Positions 44,238 through 59,100 are shown, counted from the stretch's first letter. The stretch is DNA of 64,000 nt from Rhexocercosporidium sp. MPI-PUGE-AT-0058 (GCA_020746875.1 JAGTJL010000017.1:1-64000), one strand, 5' to 3'. Numbers and translations are program-made. The notes: generated from the letters alone by a model not told the origin.

Positions 44238-47200
44238 TACTCCCCAAATAATAAACAATAATAAGCCACTATTATTATAATTAACTGTATTAAGCGAGAG
44301 CAAATAATAAGAAAGAATTAAGCAAACAAATTCACTTATATATAGTAATTAGGCAAATAACTTAATTATATGAATTAACGATTTTCTTATTAAACCTGAA
44401 CTTATAAATACTCGATAACTCACAGATCGACTATTTTCGATTTATTACTTAATTAATTTACTAATTAATTAATTAATTAACTGCTCCCTTTAATATTATA
44501 AGTATTTCTAAGCGCTCCGCTAAAATCGTTATAGCAGAACGACGATCTGCTCGCTAAAGCAAAGTAAGTGGCTCGATTTTCGATTTATTAATTTCGATTT
44601 ACTAATCGGAAATCGATTAATTAAAGATTAATTAATTAAAGAATAACCGCTGACTTATAATAAGTCAAAGCTATTATTAATAATAAGAAGAAAGTCGTCG
44701 CTAAAGCACGATTATCGGCTGCTCCCGTTCTCGCTCCCGCTCTTCGCCGTGTTATTATTACTCCCCGGGCTCTAAAACAGCTAGTAAGTGCTCGTATAAT
44801 AATTTATTTAAGTTATATTAATAGCGCTTTTTAAATAAAAAATAATAATTAATATTATAATACAGTTAAAAAAAGTACTCGCTGCTTCGCTTACTCGTCC
44901 GGTTATAAGTGCGTAATTGCTCCCGCTGCTGCTTAAGCTTCTTTTCTCGTATATTATAATATATTAAAGAATAAAGCTAATAAAAAAGTAAGTCGATTTA
45001 AATTTTTTTTTTTTACTTTTTAATTTATTACTAATTTTTCTAAAAGCTAAAGCAGTTAAGAATCCCGGTTCGTGCCGCTTTTAAAAGTAATAATATTAAT
45101 AGAGCTATTATTGCTAGCGCTGCTATTAGTTTTAGTAATAAAATTGCTTTAAGAGCTATTAGTAAATTTAAAGATAATAATAAAAATAATAATAATAAGA
45201 AGAATAATAAGTTACTCGTTTTATTTCTAGAAAATCGAATTAATTTAATTAATCTCTTAAAAGAAGAAAAAGAGCTTTTAGCTGCTTTTGCAACTTATAC
45301 TTATATTATTAAAAAGAAGATTACTGCTATTATAAATACTCTTTTTATTAAAAAAGATAATAAGAGAGCCGCTGATTATTTTACTATTATTATTATTATT
45401 AAAGCTGCTCGCGCTACTACTACTAAGATTACTATCGGAGCTACTCGCGCTTATAGTCCGGGCTTTAATATTCTGGCCTTTTAAGTTATATTTACTTATA
45501 GAATTATTCTTACTCTTAAGCAAGAAGCTTAAGCTGCTCGCGTTAAAGAACTAATTAATATAATAACTAATACTTTAAGCGAGTTAATTTAAGAGGTTTT
45601 AAGCTTTTTATCTTTTAATAAATAAGCTGCTTTTTTGTTTTCTAAAACTTAAGAACTTCTTATTCTTTAAGTATTCTTTTATATTTTAGAAACTAAAGCT
45701 TGCGTTTACTTTTAAATTAAAGAATTATTAAGAGTAATTAATTTTTCAAAATATAATAATTTATATTCCCGAGCTTAATTAATCTTTAATAAAATAAAAT
45801 TATAAATAAAAATTTATAAAAGAGAATTTTATAAAAAAAAATATATAATAATATAAATAAAATTCTTTAATTAAAAGATAAGTTTATTATATAATTATTT
45901 TAAGAATAAATAAAAAGTAAAGAATATATATAAAAGACTGCTTTAAAGCAAGTCTTTTAAAGAAGTTACTTTAATTAAACACGAACGTTTACTAAGTTAA
46001 TAAGAATAATAAATGCTTTAAATTTCTGCCGAGAAAGGTTTTTAATAAGTCCGTTAGTTAGTATATAACTTATAAGAAGATATTTTATTATAAAAGTACT
46101 TTTCTAAAATTCCTAGCGCAATTATATATTTTGAATATTAACGTAATATAACTTAATAAAAATACGCTGATTTTTATTAATAATTAACTGAATCGTTTAT
46201 TAATTATTATAAAAAATTTTTTAAGCTACTTTTATATTAAGGCGTAATTCTTAGAAAAATCACTAAAGTATTATAAGTTCTTTATTAGTGCGCTTAACTC
46301 TAAGAAGCTTTACTTATATTATAAACGTAATAATTATATTTTATAAAACTACTTTTTAAAAGATTAAATTTTTAAAAAATATAAAAATATATTTATTAAA
46401 AGATTGCCTTATTTTAATAGTATTTATAAAAAAAGCATTTAATACTATTATAAAATAAGAATCGTATAGCTTATAGCTATAAGTAATCGCTAAGAAATAA
46501 GTGCCGAAAAATTAACGAATTATTTAATTAATTATAATAAAATGCTCTTAGGAAAAATTAATTAAGAAATAAAAAAGCTTTAAAGTAATAAAAGCGACGT
46601 TTGCGCGTAATATAATTATAATATAAAACACTAATCCAACTTTCTCTTAAAACTCCTTAATTTAAGCTAAAATAGCTTATTCTTAATTCTTTAATAGCTC
46701 GACTTAAAGTAATAATATACTTAAGCAATTTTTATTTATTAGCTTAAATTAAAGAGTAACTTTTTAAATATAAGTATCGTATATTAAAGAAATAATCTTC
46801 GCTAATCAATCTTTAATAATACGAACGCTTAAGAATTACTCCGTTTACTCTCTTTCGATAAGCTTATATATTATATTTAAACCGTCGATAATTAATTTAG
46901 CGTCTTTAAAAGCCGAAGTATAATAAAGCACCTGAATATCGTTGATATAAAATATTACAAGTACCGTACGTTACTTATTTATAAATATATAAGGCTCTTT
47001 TTTATAAGCGATTAACCTTAAAATTATTAAAGTATAAGTAAAGTTATTATATTATAACGCCGGTAAGTCCCTGAGTCCGTAAAATACGCGATTAATTTCT
47101 ATTATTATTCCGTTTTATTTAAAACCGTCCGGTAAATAGCAACATACGCGAGTACTTATCTTATTTCGTTTAGCGTTAATAAAAGTATTTATTATATTAA

Positions 47201-50200
47201 ATTAAATTATTTTTAAATTAAATTAAATTATAATAGCTATAATAGTTCTAAAAGAGCGAGTAGCTAAAGTAGCTGCATATATTAATAAAATTAACGTTTC
47301 AGGCTATAAGTCTCCTCTTATAACGACTCGGGAGCGATAATAAGTTAAATACCTTAACGAATCGACTTTAATATAAAATATTTATTTTAAAAGAATTAAT
47401 TACTTAATAATAAAAGTATATTTAACGACTCTTTAGTAATTACGCGACTTAAAGTTAATAATCTCTTTAATAGCGTCGGCTCGGAAATGCTCTTTTAACA
47501 GATAATCCTTAAGGTTTTTTTAATTTAATAAGTCTTTAAGTATTTATAATTAATAAATCCGTAAGAACTTAACTAATTATCGAATTTCGATATTTTTAAG
47601 TATAAACGCTAATATAATAGCGTAAACTGCGTTCAGGTCTTTTCCGTTTCTTCGCACTAGTTCTTAATTAAGCCAGAAAGTCTTTAGAAAATCTTTTAAA
47701 TGCTCGCGGTTACTTAACGATTATAATAATTCCGTAATTAGCTTTTTAATAATTATTATATAAACGCTTTGATTCGGTTTCGTTATTTTATTACTAACTC
47801 GAGTCTTTCGACTTTTATTAATTACTCGGTTTTTTATTCTTTTTCTTTTAAGAGATTTAAATAAGCCGGAATTTAATTTAATTAAAGCCGGGAGTAATAA
47901 GCGTAAACTTGATTCTTTATCTTTTTCTGATTCCGATGATTACGAATGCTTTTTATATTTAATTACTTAAAATAAAGCTTTTAATTACTTAAAGCCGATA
48001 CTTTCTTTAAGTGCTTTCCGATATTTAAAATCGCGCTTTCGGTCGTATAGCTTTTTAAAATAAATTATAATTTATAATATCGACTTCCGCTTAAGGCTTA
48101 TATTATTTTAAAAGTTTAATATATTACGTAAAATACTTTTTTTAATTACGCTCTTAAACGCTAATTATCTTAAAGTATCGGCTTATTTTAAAACTTAATT
48201 AAAGTACTCGTAAGTAAGAAGTTTAGCATTCTTTTTTAATTAAATTATTCCCGAGTTCTTATTAATAAGCGGTTAAATAAAATTAAAAGCTATTAAATCA
48301 ACTAAAAGTAACGTATTTACTTTTATTAACTTAATTAAAAAGAGAGCAGATGATTTTACCTCCGAGCTTAAAAGCTTAACTAAAGGTTCTAATACTCCCG
48401 AGCTTATAAGCTCGTCGACTTCTATAGCGCTTATTACTTCGCTTAATTATTCTCTATTCGGAGTAATAAATAGTGTTTTTAATTTTAATATATTAAATGC
48501 GCTTAATCAATTAATTATAATAAAATTAACGTCTTAATCTCTTTTTTTTTCTTTTAATATTTCCGTAAGATCTTTTAATATTAAGCGCGGCTAGCTAATC
48601 GCTTTTTTTATATTTAAAAAGCTTAAATAAAAAAAAGTTTCGTCAAAAGTAATATTCCGAGTTATTATTACGTATTATAATTAAAGCATTTAGATTTTAT
48701 AAATATTAAATAAGACGTATTTAATTAAGTAATTAAAGTGCGCTCGCGGATTGATTTTAAAAGCTCTTTTTTAGCGGAGAGCTTCTCGGTTTTTAATTAT
48801 AAGATAGGCTTTATAGCCGTACGCATATAAATTATTTTAGTCAGGTCGTAAATCGGTTATCAGCTTTAGCGTAAGTTTAAAGTCGTAATACCGAAAATAT
48901 TATTTAAATTAAATTTAAAATACTTCGTTCGGATTCTTGAAGTTTTTGCGAATAGATAGACTTATATTATAAAGAATAATTGCCGCTATTACTGATTTCG
49001 CTTAAAGCGCTTAGAGTAAATTAGCGGAGAGGCGTATCTTAATCGATTTATCGATTATTTCTTTGCTTACGTGCTTAATTCTTTTATTAAGCTAGTGTAT
49101 ATATAAGAAAGTAGATTTAATATTAATATTACTTTCTTTATATTATTTTTCATATTTAATTAATTTATTAATCTTTATAATTAAGGTATTATTATTTTAG
49201 CGTATTTTGCAAACCGAGAGCCCGAATTAGCGTCTCGTTTATACTTCAAACAGTTTAAGAATATTTAAAACAGCGATTAATTTTTTAATTTTTAAAAGCC
49301 GCTTGTAAAATTTCTTATTATATTCGTTCTTAATTAATAAAAGCTAATTATTCTTATTAAATCTTACTAAAAAGTCGAATAAATCCTAAGAAATATAATA
49401 AAAAGAACAAGTAATTACTCTTTTTAATTAACGACGACTTATTACTTATTATATTATAGTTATCGTATAATACTCGCATTTTAATTAAGTTAAGCTTTAA
49501 ATCTCGACGTTACGCGTATTTTTCATTAGGTTTTCTAAGGCTTCTTTTCTTAAATAATTTATATATAAATATTATAAGTAAGCTTCGTCGACTCGTAGCT
49601 TTAAATATCGTCTGCTTAATTAAAAGCTTTAGCAAATATTCTTCTTTAGCGTTAGAAATATTAAAAAGCTATGATTTAGGCAAGTTAAAATACGGCGAGT
49701 AATTAAAAAAACCGAAGAGTAATTAAAAAACTTATATTTAAAGAAAGCTAAATTAAATTATCGCTGTAATTACTTTAAAACCAGATTATCTTTAATTATT
49801 CTTATACGTAAAGTATAATTCAAATTATTATATTAAACTCTTATTTATAAAAGACGAGCTTCTGAAATAATATTAATATTAAAGCTTTTAATAATAGCGA
49901 CGTTCGAGAGGATTAAATCGCTTGTATTCGGTCTATTAAAGCCGTGAAGAATACTTTTAAAGACTCGAGTACCGCGCTTTTTAATTATTAAGCTTGACGT
50001 TCCGGCCTCGACGCTATTATCTATAATAAATTTAATAAAGCTTCCGGGGATAAGGAGAGCTTCTGAATTTATTAAATAAGTAGCAGTTTTATTATTGAAC
50101 AAAATACTCTCTACGAGTGGATAGCGATTTATATTTATAATAGCGTATACCCCTATAATAGCGAGAGTTTCGTCGAGAAATTCAAAGCTTATAAAGTAAG

Positions 50201-51841
50201 CTTAAACGTTCTTAAAGTATTTTACTTTTATTAAAGCAATTAACTTTAAAGTTATAAAAGTTATTAATATTTAAGTAAAAAAGGAATTACCGAAAGGCGG
50301 TCCAGAAGTTAATTACGCTATTAATAATATATTCTTATTGAGTTTAGCGATTTCTCGGCGGAAGTTAAGGAAATCACTTTTTAATCGAAATCGAGTCTTT
50401 TTAATTTCTTTTATTAATAATAAGTTCTTGAGGTTATTCGCCGTCGAGCCGTCGTAGTAATACCGAAGTTTATAATAATTAATAACTTTATAACGGTAAA
50501 AGCGATATTTATACGGGCAAGTATTTGCTCGCGTGTTTAATAATTAGTTTCGTTAAACTAACGGAATTGCGAAAGTATTTAATTTTCTTTTAAGAATAGT
50601 ATATAAGCTTACTATCTTTTATTATCTAAAGGCTATAAGTAATTCCTTATTAAAAGTAAATAATTAATTAACGTAATTAAGTAAAAAATATTAGTTTATT
50701 ATCTTAAGAGTATTATCTCTTAATAATTCAGAGTGCCGTTCGCGCACTTATTCCGATACAAGCTTCTCTTATACCGCCTTAATAAAGTCAAGTATTATTA
50801 GCGGTCTTTTAACGTCCGATAAGTCGTATAAGAGAATATCTTAATAAGCCGCTTTTTATTTTTAAAATTACTCTTTAAGATTAACTCGCCTTATTTTAAT
50901 AATAGCGAGCTTCTTCTTATAAGTAGATTATATTAGCGTACAAGCATTTGTTTCTGAAAAGGCGTAATTTCTTTTAAGAATCCGGAGGAATAATTAAAGA
51001 GTTTATAATTTTAATTAAAGGTCTTTGTTTATTATCTCGGTTAATTACTCGTTTTCTATACGAGCTTATTTATTCTCGTATTCTTTAATTGCTTTTTAAT
51101 AAATAAAAGGATTAATTATCTTCTAAATCTATTTATAAGCTGCCTTATAAGCTTGAGCCTTTTCCGTCTATTATATAAGCTTTCTTACGTATTCCCTTAT
51201 AAGAATAATATATATTAAAGTTATATTCTTAATTATAGCTTTTACCGGTAGTAATACGCTCGGCTTAAAGCCTTTCTTTATAAAGTCGCGAATATCTTCG
51301 TCTTATTTTACTTAAGCTTAAAAGTTATGCTTAATAACTTCTTTATCTTATTATATTTTAAAATCGTTTAGCAATAAGGATTTCGGTTCGGCGTCGAGAA
51401 GGTTAAGAATAATTAATAACGCAAGATTTATTAAATTTTATATTTTATAAAAAATATAAAAGGATTTAAACGCTTAATATTAAAGGGTTTAAGTGCGCTT
51501 ATTATAATTAAGAGGAGTTCGATTATTTAAAAAAAAAAAGGCTGAAATTGAATTTATTATAGCGAAGGAGTTGCTCTCGTGAGCTCTGAGTATTCGATAA
51601 AAAAGGAAAGATTAGAAGAGTATCGAGTTTAATTGCTCGGCTTTTATATTCGTTTAAAGTGAAATCGAAGAGTTAATGGAAAAAATAGCGGTATGAATTA
51701 TATTCTGTAATAGAGTAGAAAACTCTGTAACGTATAGCAAATGCTTTCTACTTATTAACTTACTTTATAAGCTTTATTTAAATTAATAGCGTACAAAAGG
51801 AAGAATACTAACTTAATAGCTTCGTTAATAAGGCTTATAAT

Positions 51842-52026
51842 TATAATATAAAAGTGGATTAAAGTATTATAAGCAGTTATAATTAAATTAAAGTAATTAA
51901 TTATTATTTTTAAAAGCTTCTAAAATCAGGAGAAGATAATTATTCTCCTGAAGGCGGTTTATAGTAATAGAACCTAATTAGGTCACGTGCAGTGCCAAGA
52001 GAGCAGCTGCCCGTGCTTATACGACA
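51842..52026 (-). repeat. Copia 3 right LTR (5' LTR in coding sense)
   Basis: Begins TATAATATAAAAGTGG, the mutated form of TGTGGTGTAGAAGTGG, and ends TACGACA. Only one copy is present here. Confidence 0.9.
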
Positions 52027-52420
52027 TAAAGATAATTACGCTTATTTATAATACGTATATAAAAAAAGTAACTCAAAAATTCAACTTAATAAATAATAAT
52101 TGCCCGAGTACTTCTTTATTATATTACGATTTAGCTAAGAATACCACTAAAGCAACTACAGATTAAATTAAAGAGTATTAAGAAAAAGTCGGTTCCATAT
52201 TATATTCAGCTATTATGCTTAAATCGAATATAACTTTTACAGCTTTATAATTATCGTATTTCTTAACGAACCCGAGTTAAAAGCACTTATAAATTATAAA
52301 TTAAATTATACGCTACCTCTTTAATATACGCTTCTTAAGTATTATTTATAATCGTTAAAAAAGCAAGACGTAACTTATAATAGCTTCTAATACTTCTTTT
52401 ATAAATAATTTAGAAATTAA

Positions 52421-52858
52421 GCGTTTTTTATAAGGGCTTATTATTATTTTATTCAAGGGTATTATATTATAAATAGCAATTAAATAAAACACAATTATTA
52501 CCTTAATAACTAAAGCTGAGCTCTAAAAGGTAGAGCGAATTGCAAAGATAATTATAATATTGTAAAGGCTTTTTGCGAAAATATACCTTAATATAAAGTG
52601 CCTTTAAAATATCTTTTATAATAATTAATAAACGATTAGGCGTTTTTTATAAGGGCTTATTATTATTTTATTCAAGGGTATTATATTATAAATAGTAATT
52701 AAATAAAACACAATTATTACCTTAATAACTAAGGCTGAGCTCTAAAAGGTGGAGCGAATTGCAAAGATAGTTATAGTATTATAAAGGCTTTCTGCGAAAA
52801 TGTACCTTAATATAAAGTGCCTTTAAAATATCCTTTATAATAATTAATAAACGATTAG
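52421..52858 (+). repeat. 219-bp tandem duplication within Copia 2 outer copy
   Basis: Two near-identical units, 52,421-52,639 and 52,640-52,858, each starting GCGTTTTTTATAAGGGC. The inner copy has a single version (about 59,871-60,090), so the duplication happened in the outer copy, in the polymerase 3' region. Confidence 0.9.
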
Positions 52859-54361
52859 GCTTATAGTTAGAGAGAACTAACGCATATCGACTAAGCTCAG
52901 GCACGTTGATATTTAAAATATATAATTATATTAAGAGTACTAAAAAGGAAGTTTTAAAATTATATATTTACTTATAAGCAAAATATACGCTAATAATTTT
53001 ATTAAAACCCTTTTACAATAGAAGTTTGAGACTTTTATTATATTACTTAATCTATAAGACGCTAGAACGTCGGTAAAGAAGCTTAATTAAAGCTTGCATC
53101 TTATTATAAATATACTTTTTATTTTCTTTTATATTTTAAAGTATTTTTTAAGTTAATATAATTACGTAAAGTATATATTTTTTTTAAATTATTAAAAGGC
53201 AAGAATTCTATTTCGGCCGAAGTTATAATTAAATTAACGTAAGTAAATATAAAAACGCCTATTCTTAAGCTACTTATAAAATAATAAATTATAATTCTGA
53301 AAAGGCACGTTTCTAAGCTATTATTAAGTCGCGAATTAAACTACTAATAAATCTATTAGTTTTATTAATAATTCTTTAATGCGGCGGCGGCGGGCGGCTA
53401 TATTATTAATAACAGCACTAGCACTAATAGTATTAGTATTAATATTAGCGCTAATATTAACCCGAACAAGTAAAAGGATTAAGCGAGAAGCGGAGGCAAG
53501 GACAACGAGAGTAAGAGCGGGAGCAGGAGCCGCAGTAATAGCAGCTAAATAATTAAAGTCAGATTTTTTAAAACTATTTACAAAAATAAGATAAATATAT
53601 TAAGCGTAATAAGAGTATTATAGACCGAAGCTTAAAAGTTTCTTAATTACTACTTAAAATTAATTAACTTTAAAATATAAAAATTAAAGCTAAATTTACG
53701 CGAGTGCAAGAAGTATTACGCTTCTCTTTTATAAAAGCGGCAAAAGCTACCGCAATAGTAAGCCCGATAGAATTAATATAATTATAATTTTAGTTATAAT
53801 ACCGAAGGTACCGAGCCGAACTAATAATATCTTAATAAATATTAATAAAAAAGTCATCTTTTAAAGCAGCTTTAACGTATGCCGAGCAAGGGACCTCCTT
53901 ATCAGCACCTGCCTTAATACGCCGGCGGGCGGGAGTAGCAAAGGCGGCAGAGGCGGCAGGAAGAGGTATAAGAGAGGGGGTGCGAGGGCGAAGGCGATAG
54001 CAAAAAGGAAGAAAAGCGGCGGCAAGCTATTATAATTAATTAATATATTTTAATTTACTTAATTTCTCGATCTTTTAATTTAAATAATATTAAAAATTAA
54101 ACTTAAAAATATAAAAGATAAAAAGAAATATACTTTTTTAGCTGCGCGAGCAGCGGCGAAGTTAAAAAAGCGGAAAGCACGAGCGGCTAACTTAGCGGCA
54201 GAGATACGACTTATTTTTAAATTTAATATACTTATAAAAAGAAGTTACGAAAAGAAAGAGCTATTTATATACTCTCGCTTATACGTTAAGCATATTTGCT
54301 TTAATTATTAGTTATTATTTTTTCTTATTATTTATTATTTTACTATTATTTATTATATTTA

Positions 54362-54557
54362 TGTCGTGCAGGTTATGGTTGGTTGGCTAAGCGAGCCCAA
54401 TCAAGACTACCAAAACCATGGCGCCAGTAAGCTCCCTTATTCAGGGAGCTTGAATGCGCCATATATAATAATACAATAACAGATATATACGCAACTGCGC
54501 AGCCTTCAATTAAACTGATATTCGCCTCTATAAAGCCTCAAGGTATATTGCACGATA
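54362..54557 (+). repeat. Copia 2 inner 5' LTR
   Basis: Begins TGTCGTGCAGGTTATGG and ends ATTGCACGATA. Immediately preceded by the duplication ATTTA. Confidence 0.94.
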
Positions 54558-54739
54558 ATTATAAGCCCCGTGAGCTGTAAAAAGCTTCCCAGTCGCATGC
54601 ACACGCCGACGTGGTTCCACAGAAGCATTTTACACCGCTGTTTAGAAGCTATCGCAACTCTTTAAACTCGTCGACAACTCTCAAACCACCAAATATTCTC
54701 GACGCTATATTATTAGCATACCTCAAATAGACAATATCA

Positions 54740-56140
54740 CTCCCAAAACTACCTGCGGACTGCACCTTGAAGGCACGGAAGGATTAGGCGACATAGCACC
54801 TGCAATTGAATTTCCATGCTGCGTTCATAAGTGCACCAGATATAATAAACCCTGCAGCTCTTATAACAGGCCATATTCCAGAACTCCGACCAAAGGCTCC
54901 AACGCTTAAGAGCACCGCTCAACAGGTAGCAAAGACACAATTAGACCAGTATTACGCTAATATTACAGCTTGGAAAGCAGTAAACCCACAGCCGTCTTCA
55001 ACGCTTAAATCGTCCGACAAAGATGCCCTAATGAAAGGAACAAGTCCAGAAGAAGCTAATCCACTTCTCCACCCGATAATTGCAGAGATACAACAGATCT
55101 ACATAATACAAGTTAAGGAGTACCAGTACACGCTAGCTGAATAGACGAGCCAAAACAACAAGTATATAGCTTTATATAACTAGCTCTCCGAAACGGTAAA
55201 CGATTCGCTCTTAGACTCTGCGATTAAGGAACTAGCCGGCAAAAGCGAACTAAGCATATAATCGTTAGTCAGCACACTTCAGCGCGACATAGCACCGTCA
55301 GAATCGTCGGTTCTTATTACTATAATCACGGAATACGAGAAGGTTTTAAAGAAAGTATACGAAAGAAAAGTCAACGTTAACTAATAAATAAAAGACTTCT
55401 TAAAGGCTTATAAAAATGCTAAAGCGTACGACATACCTAACGTTAAAAGTACTATAGCTCTAAAGAAGTGGCTACGTGCGATAAGAGCTCACATACACCT
55501 AGATTAAGCAAATCCTATCTTCAGCATAATTATACGCGACGACCAACTTAGAAAAGAGCATAAGTTTACTCTTAATAACTATATACAGGTACTCCCCGGC
55601 ATAAACTAAGAGCACACCATATTCAGAAAGCTTAGGCGTTAAGGAGGAGGAAGCGGTCAATATTCAATCCTTAAAGGAATTAATACTAGTGCGTCGAATG
55701 CAAGCTCCAACAGATCTCGCTCTCGAGGCCAAAGTAGTTTATACTTATATAATATAAATAATAAGCATTTCTTTAAGCCGCTTAAGTATTAAAGATTACG
55801 TTATGCAATTAACGGAACAACCTCTGAAGGCATGAAGTATATGCCAAATACTGATAAGATATTAGCAATCCGCAAGAAGTTAGAAACTGCAGACTTTAAA
55901 GAGCTTAAGACAACTATAACTAAAGAAAGATAGAAGTATATCGCAGTCGCCAAAATCACCGGAGCTAACCACAACAACAACTCCAAACCTACCACAAATA
56001 CCAAATCACCTGATACCGCTGCACTTACAAGTGACAAAGGCAAAGGCAAAGCTTCATGGAATAATCTGAATATTAATACAGTTATAATCGACCCAAAGCT
56101 CCTCGACGACATACTCTGCGACAGTACTCTAGGTCCTGGC
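54740..56140 (+). pseudogene. Copia 2 inner gag-like region, broken
   Basis: Plus-strand gag-like coding region after the 5' LTR. A stretch without stops covers about 54,806-55,144 (112 codons, no ATG at its head) and includes HIPELRPKAPTLKSTAQQVA and LLHPIIAEIQQIYIIQVKEY. Beyond that the frame is cut by TAG/TAA at Gln/Trp positions. I see no clear zinc knuckle. The outer copy has the same region at about 39.1-40.5 kb, more heavily mutated. Confidence 0.65.
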
Positions 56141-56149
56141 ATCTACACT

Positions 56150-59100
56150 ACTATAGAGTTCCAACGCCACCCTCTGTCAGACAGCACGCTTGTTAACAAT
56201 TGCGGTGCTACTCACCTGATCAACAGCATCAACAAACTCGTCCCCGGCAGTTTTAAACGTACCACGAGAGATATAGTTAATGTTAGCACCTCAAGTTTAT
56301 CAATTACTGGCAGGAGTACACGCATCTTCGAAAACGCCTTGCATAATCCTGAAGGACCACACACTCGGAATCTAACACTAAGTAACGTAGCTATTATGGA
56401 AGAGTTTAACGTCAATATCATTTCTGAGAGCCTCCTCGCACAATCGGGGGTGTGGTATAATAATGCTAACACGACTTTACGAATAAGCAGTGCTGAAGAT
56501 AGCTATATAATAAGAAACTTGCAGCGCAAGTAGAACCTTATAATATTTGAATACAAGCTTATTAACAACTGCTCGCGCTCTCCACAATTACATGCCTTCA
56601 TGAAAGCTCGTAGATCTCCTGCTATAATAATATACCCAACAATCAATAAACGACTGCACCCTCTTAAGAAGTATACTTTTCAATCAACACGCAGTTTCCT
56701 ACGACCCCGGAGCGACACAGCACAGATATGGCACTTACGCGCCGGTTACCTCGGTAAAATAGCTCTAGAAGCTCTGGTGAAGCATGCACGCAATATTCAA
56801 ATCGATAGAATCACGCGTATAAAATGCGAAAGTTATACTATAATATACTCAGGTTAACAACTATCGCGTAGAAAGTCAGATAATAAGTCCCCGAGACCTT
56901 TCTTCAGAATCGCATAGGACTTATTTAACTACCTTATAAGTTACAATAAGACATACTGGTTATTATTAATCAAAGACGAATATAATGAAAAGCTCTTCGC
57001 ATTCACGCTTACTAGCAAATCCCAAGACTCTATTATAAGCGTGCTTAAGACGTTTGAGATATGGACCAGACGCTAATACGGCCTTATTATATGCAAAATC
57101 AGGTCTGATAACGACACGTTGGTAATCAGCACAAGATACTAAATAAAGTACGATTAATAGGCATTAGACAGTAGCATAAAGCTGGAGCCTACTCCGGTTT
57201 ATACGCATAAGCCGAATAAGAGTGCAGAGAGAGCTGGCGGAGAGCTTATTACCAAAGCCTTGAAGATGATAACAGGTGCTAACTTGCTATTTAAGCTATA
57301 GCCGGAAGCTGTTTTAATAGCTGCGTATCTTTATAATATATCGCCACTTGCCAGAAGAGCCATATAATCGCTAAACGAAGTGCTAGAGATATAGTTCAGA
57401 TAGTATTTTCGATAGTACGACCCAGAGGTAATAAAAAGACTGCTAGTCGATTTAAGGCCTGATTAGAGCAATATCTTTGCGTATAGCGCTAAAGCCTACG
57501 CGATGATTAAAGACCGACAAGCTCTCCGTAATAAGAGAGGCTTTAAGGTCAACCCTAAAAGGCATATTAGATACTTAGTTGGCTATTACGCAACTAACAT
57601 ATATAAGATCTGGATACTCCAGCTAAAGCATATAATACGTACCCGAAACGTTGTTTTTGATAAGGCATAATTCTACAGCAAGCAGGCGGTAGTCGGCCAA
57701 CCACTACTAATACTCAAACAAGTCGTTGATATACTTGCAGAGCCTGAAGCCGCTTGGGACGCCGAGTTAGCCATCGAACACGTAAAGGACGAACATGTAC
57801 AAGCTAAAAACAATATTAAATTAAACGAGCTCCTGTCTGACCCGATGGAAGTCGACGAAGTTTCTAAAGAGGTAGTTCCACACGCAACTGCAGAGCTCAT
57901 AATTCTGGAGAAGGCGGGACTGCCTGTTCCACGAGAGCACCAGAATGAGCTGGTTCTTTTGGATTCACGAGTTAATACGTTAGAAGACGACATAAAGCTT
58001 GACAATAACGACACAAATATTCTGGCAATATCAAAAAGCCTAAGCATACTAAGACAGACTCGAAGTCAGATACGACGAAACGAACATTTCGAGCCTAGGA
58101 AGAGTATTACAAGTAAGAAATAACTACTCCAGATTGAGGGTGCGCATAATTCAATACCTCAAGTTATAATTTGGAATAAACTATAAAACAGCCAGAGTCA
58201 ATTACTGCGCCAAACTGAAGCAACTAGTGCAAGCTTAGGAAATGCTCTAGAGTACGAAAACACTTCGTTAGAGGAGGATTACGGCGAGCCTGAAAGAGAT
58301 CAACAACTCCTCCTAGAAAACACACCGTCGGATATATCATTACAACATCTTTTAGAAGATAATATAACTCAAGAGACCCTTGACGAAGTGCTCCAAGCAT
58401 TAAACCAAAATCAACTGCGCCCTATCACTCGAGCTCAGCGGAGACGTCAAGCAAAAGAGGCAATACAATTAAATAGACGATCTAAGAAAAGGCTAAGAAC
58501 ATACTCCTTTACGACAAAGGAGCTCTTGAACGCCGAATCCATAAACCAAACAAACAAGAACCATACGTATATCGCATCTTTTACCACGATATTCTGGAAT
58601 AATAAGATAACGCGTGAAGATGGAAAAAACTACGAAACTATATATATTATATTTACAATTGCAATTAATAGCGAATCGATCAGAGTACAGGTAACTGCAA
58701 GCTCTAAATCAACACAACTACATCAAGCAAAGCTCCTACGAGCACCAAAATACTAAAAGGATTTAGAACAGCACCCGTAAAGAGAATACTTTAAGAAAGA
58801 CGCGCGCAAAGAAATAAAGAATCTCCAAGCTAAGAAATGCTGGCATATTATGCCAAAAGCAAATACGAAGACAACGCCTATACCTTTAAAATAAGTGTTT
58901 ACTTACAAAGTCAATTCAGCGAGATAGCTTATGCGCACCAAATCGCGAGTCGTTACTAAGAGTGATCTGCAAGAAGATACCACAATATTCTCTACATACG
59001 CTTCTACGCTAGCAGTAAAGTCTTTCCGCGTCGTGATAGCTATAGTAGTATAATTTAACTTAAAAGTTAAATAATACGACGTCGTGAATACGTTTATTAA

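Larger units (their letters stand above)
43835..52026 (-). mobile_element. Copia LTR retrotransposon 3, inserted antisense in Copia 2 outer copy
   Basis: 8,192 bp between TAAAG duplications (43,830-43,834 and 52,027-52,031). LTRs of 185 bp run from TGTGGTGTAG to TACGACA. Coding is on the minus strand. Protease (49,845-50,102, an 85-codon open stretch including GTSSLIIKKRGTRVF and LSNVAIIKSFNINI) lies right of the reverse transcriptase (about 46.85-47.25 kb: FINAKRNKI, VFYGLRDLPAL, FYINDIQVLYY). That is Copia order. The insertion splits the Copia 2 frame just after its reverse transcriptase. Removing it and one TAAAG restores collinearity with the inner copy. Confidence 0.88.

Noticed and set aside
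55801..56472. Minus-strand ORFs of 86-113 codons within Copia 2
   Set aside because: Antisense shadows of the gag/protease region, whose plus-strand translation has recognisable retroelement blocks.
57673..58047. 124-codon minus-strand ORF, Ser-rich
   Set aside because: Antisense shadow of the linker between integrase and reverse transcriptase in Copia 2. The same shadow recurs at 42,117-42,353 in the outer copy, which only reflects shared ancestry.
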